A stretch of DNA of 6,787 bases, from contig JAGAIH010000457.1 of NCBI GenBank assembly GCA_017626655.1, forward strand, positions 1 through 6,787, given 5' to 3'. The stretch is from Clostridia bacterium (GTDB lineage: Bacteria > Bacillota_A > Clostridia > Oscillospirales > CAG-272). Numbering within the stretch: the stretch's first letter is position 1; every line of letters begins with the position of its first letter. The translations under genes were made by a program, and so were the position numbers. The notes under the pieces were generated by a model that worked only from the letters and a program-made list of their open reading frames with translations, was not told where the DNA came from and made no database searches. Positions 4,952 to 6,787 of the stretch are shown piece by piece.

Positions 4952-4980
4952 ATTATATCACAATTCATCCATATTGTCAA
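4952..4980 (-). promoter_or_regulatory. Consensus sigma-A promoter of the toxin mRNA
   Basis: On the minus strand a perfect TTGACA (plus 4975-4980) and a perfect TATAAT (plus 4952-4957) have a 17-bp spacer and a TG extension one base before the -10. This is the best promoter in the window, so the toxin gene should be strongly transcribed and must be held down after transcription. Confidence 0.93.
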
Positions 4981-5012
4981 TCGCCTTCGACACACACCAC
5001 ATCAAAAGAACC

Positions 5013-5921
5013 ATGAAACTCACCGACTTCCAATCCCTCACCCCCATCGACTACGGCTGGTCGGGGGACCGCAAATACCGCGCCGTCACCGCCGACGGCA
5101 CCCCCTATTTTCTCCGCATCACCTCCCGTGAGCGGGGTGATCGCTTCGTAAAGCTCTTCGACCTCCAGAAGACCGTGGCCGCCACGGGGATCCCCATGTG
5201 TCAGCCGATCGCCATGGGAGAGTGCGACGAGGGGGTCTACGCCGTCCATTCCTGGATCGACGGCGTGGACGCCGAGGCCACCGTACCCACCCTTCCCACC
5301 GAGGTGCAGTACCGTTTGGGCCGCGACGCGGGGGCGTATCTGACCCGCATCCACTCCATCCCCGCGCCCCTCGATCAGCCCGATTGGGAGGCCCGCTTCA
5401 ACGCCAAGATCGACCGCAAGATCAAAATGTACGCCGACTGCCCCATTCATTTTGAGGGCGATGACCACCTCCTGCGCTACATCGAGGAGAACCGCCATCT
5501 GCTCCGTAACCGCCACCAGACCTTCCAGCACGGGGACTACCACATCGGCAACATGATGCTGACCGACACAGAGACCGACCCCAAGATCGTCATCATCGAC
5601 TTCGACCGCTACGACTTCGGTGATCCCTGGGAGGAGTTCAACCGCATTGTCTGGTGCGCCCAGGCCGCGCCTATCTTCGCCACGGGGCTGGTGGACGGCT
5701 ACTTCGGCGTGGACGGGACTACCGCCGTCCCCATGGAGTTCTGGCGGCTGTTGGCGCTCTATATCAGCAGTAATATGCTCTCCTCGGTGCCGTGGGCGAT
5801 TCCCTTCGGGGAGGGGGAGGTGCAGACCATGCTGAAGCAGGCAAAGGATGTGCTGGGGTGGTACGATGATATGAAGAACCCCGTACCTGCGTGGTACGAC
5901 GCGAACCTATCCAAAAAGTAA
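5013..5921 (+). CDS. APH/choline-kinase-fold phosphotransferase
   Basis: The 302-residue protein belongs to the aminoglycoside phosphotransferase family (protein-kinase-like fold). The N-lobe has RITSRERGDRFVK with a possible ATP-binding Lys or Arg, then the hinge-like AVHSWIDG (77-84). The catalytic loop is H173-G-D175-Y-H-I-G-N180-M, the Brenner motif with catalytic Asp and metal-binding Asn. D196-F-D198 follows in IIDFDRYDFGDP as the metal site. It should transfer phosphate from ATP to a small hydroxylated molecule in the cytoplasm. Many such chromosomal proteins in Clostridia have unknown substrates, so antibiotic resistance should not be assumed. The ATG at 5013 is chosen because the family's N-terminus begins about here. 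Its ribosome binding site is weak (AAAAGAA), and an in-frame TTG at 4974 would lie within the toxin promoter. I see no convincing promoter. The gene is divergent from the toxin. Confidence 0.85.
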   Translation: MKLTDFQSLTPIDYGWSGDRKYRAVTADGTPYFLRITSRERGDRFVKLFDLQKTVAATGIPMCQPIAMGECDEGVYAVHSWIDGVDAEATVPTLPTEVQYRLGRDAGAYLTRIHSIPAPLDQPDWEARFNAKIDRKIKMYADCPIHFEGDDHLLRYIEENRHLLRNRHQTFQHGDYHIGNMMLTDTETDPKIVIIDFDRYDFGDPWEEFNRIVWCAQAAPIFATGLVDGYFGVDGTTAVPMEFWRLLALYISSNMLSSVPWAIPFGEGEVQTMLKQAKDVLGWYDDMKNPVPAWYDANLSKK

Positions 5922-5957
5922 CTCCCCCTCTTTTGTAGGGGAGGGGTCTCCCCTCCC
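5922..5957 (+). repeat. Two mutually exclusive GC-rich hairpins after the phosphotransferase gene
   Basis: CTCCCC (5922-5927) can pair with GGGGAG (5938-5943), or GGGAGGGG (5939-5946) can pair with CCCCTCCC (5950-5957). The two folds share 5939-5943 and cannot coexist. Neither ends in a proper U-run, although TTTT (5931-5934) lies in the first loop. The stretch may be a weak or factor-dependent terminator or a copy of a dispersed repeat. The rest of 5958-6014 shows nothing I can name. Confidence 0.5.
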
Positions 5958-6028
5958 GCGCGTCTAATACAGCGCCAATGAGCGACACGCCAATCAATCC
6001 AACACCAAAACAACAAGGAGAAAATACC

Positions 6029-6787
6029 ATGTCCCATCTTACCAAGCTCCAATCCGCCATGAAGGCGGCTCACACCGAGGCCATCGTGGTCTCCTCCGAG
6101 ATCAACCAGCGCTACCTGTCGGGGCTCAACTATACCGACGGCTTTGTGGTGGTCCTCCCCGAAAAGGCCTTCCTGCTGGCCGACTTCCGCTACATCGAGG
6201 ACGCCCGCACCCAGGTGGATGCCCATGAGTTCGAGATTATCATGCCCGACCGCTCCATGCTGGCCTACGTGGCCGCCATCCTGAAGGACTACGGCGTGAA
6301 GGTGGCTCTTTTCGAGGAAGCTACCCTGTCCTACTCCCTGCTGGAGCGATTCAAAAAGACCTTTGAGGGCGTGGAGATGCAGAGCGGCGCCTCGGCCATG
6401 ATCGACGGTCTGCGCCTGTACAAGGACGCCGCCGAGATCGAGAAGATGACCCGCGCTCAAAAGCTGACCGACGACGCCTTCGCCCACATCCTGAACTTCA
6501 TCAACCCCGACCGCACCGAGGTAGAGGTGGCTCTGGAGCTGGAGTTCTTTATGCGGGCCCACGGCTCCGAGGGGACCGCCTTTGACACCATCGCGGTGTC
6601 GGGTACCCAGTCCTCCCGCCCCCACGGCGTGCCCCGCCCCGTGAAGCTGGAGCGCGGCTTCTTCACCATGGACTTCGGCGCCCGCGTGGACGGCTACTGC
6701 GCCGACATGACCCGCACCGTGGTCATCGGCAAGGCCGACGAGGAGATCAAGCGTCTCTACCACACCGTCCTCCGCGCCCAGACCACC
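6029..6787 (+). CDS. M24-family Xaa-Pro-type aminopeptidase, N-terminal part (cut by window edge)
   Basis: Exactly 253 codons stay open to the window end. Residues about 1-125 form a creatinase/prolidase N-terminal domain: NQRYLSGLNYTDGF (26-39), then LLADFRY (49-55). The M24 pita-bread catalytic domain follows, with the linker LRLYKDAAEIEKM (128-140). SGTQSSRPHGVP carries the conserved His199. MDFGARVDGYCADMTRT carries the first two metal ligands, D215 and D226, at the family's 11-residue spacing. The remaining ligands (one His, two Glu) and about 100 residues lie beyond the window. The enzyme is expected to be a cytoplasmic dinuclear-metal peptidase removing N-terminal residues before proline, or a prolidase; the two cannot be told apart here. 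AAGGAG (6015-6020) sits eight bases before the ATG. It is 107 bp from the phosphotransferase gene, with no convincing promoter between them. Confidence 0.9.
   Translation, partial: MSHLTKLQSAMKAAHTEAIVVSSEINQRYLSGLNYTDGFVVVLPEKAFLLADFRYIEDARTQVDAHEFEIIMPDRSMLAYVAAILKDYGVKVALFEEATLSYSLLERFKKTFEGVEMQSGASAMIDGLRLYKDAAEIEKMTRAQKLTDDAFAHILNFINPDRTEVEVALELEFFMRAHGSEGTAFDTIAVSGTQSSRPHGVPRPVKLERGFFTMDFGARVDGYCADMTRTVVIGKADEEIKRLYHTVLRAQTT

Noticed and set aside
4538..5131. Plus-strand frame spanning the toxin-antitoxin locus
   Set aside because: It crosses the end of the upstream gene, the small-RNA terminator and the toxin promoter, and shows no domain.
5013..5921. Aminoglycoside resistance gene
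   Set aside because: Only the general kinase-fold motifs are shared. Nothing identifies an aminoglycoside substrate, and no mobile element is nearby.
5759..6763. Long minus-strand open frame opposite the phosphotransferase end and the aminopeptidase
   Set aside because: It overlaps two clear plus-strand genes, is His/Gly/Val-rich low-quality sequence, and has no ribosome binding site. It is a codon-bias shadow.

Overview
The window reads as chromosomal DNA of a GC-rich member of the Clostridia (Firmicutes), most plausibly a gut Oscillospiraceae/Ruminococcaceae-type bacterium. This is inferred from strong AGGAGG-type ribosome binding sites, near-consensus sigma-A promoters that mostly have exact 17-bp spacers, a YqeG-family HAD phosphatase, a clostridial-style endonuclease-IV-like TIM-barrel protein and a Firmicutes-type tiny membrane toxin. 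No species can be named from the sequence alone.

Layout, left to right. (1) The 5' part of a lipoprotein gene on the minus strand (1-238, cut by the window edge). (2) A divergently transcribed yqeG-type phosphatase (371-880) with its own promoter. (3) A two-gene operon (993-1645): a small membrane-anchored zinc-ribbon protein, then a four-helix membrane protein whose start codon overlaps the previous stop. (4) A hairpin terminator at 1658-1692, shared with the convergent gene. (5) A minus-strand 534-residue protein (1707-3311) joining an XRE DNA-binding domain to a C-terminal GNAT-like domain. (6) A 378-nt intergenic region (3312-3689) with divergent promoters and, between them, an unusual array of five hairpins separated by four exact ATGAAGT heptamers. 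(7) An endonuclease-IV-like protein (3690-4562). (8) A compact locus (about 4566-4980) read as a type I toxin-antitoxin module: a 30-residue single-helix membrane peptide on the minus strand, and a convergent small RNA of about 84 nt on the plus strand. (9) A phosphotransferase of the APH/choline-kinase fold (5013-5921). (10) The N-terminal 253 residues of an M24 Xaa-Pro-type aminopeptidase (6029 to the window end).

The most interesting region is item 8. Both RNAs have clear sigma-A promoters. The small RNA ends in a 10-bp hairpin plus U-run that overlaps the last codons of the toxin. It also carries a 19-nt stretch matching (15/19 as a direct repeat) the toxin's ribosome-binding region, so the RNA can pair with the toxin's Shine-Dalgarno in trans. 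The logic resembles Fst/RNAII (par of pAD1) and TxpA/RatA. It is inferred from sequence only. The second structure worth attention is the hairpin-heptamer array at 3423-3559. The other genes look like ordinary housekeeping or accessory chromosomal genes and do not form one obvious pathway.
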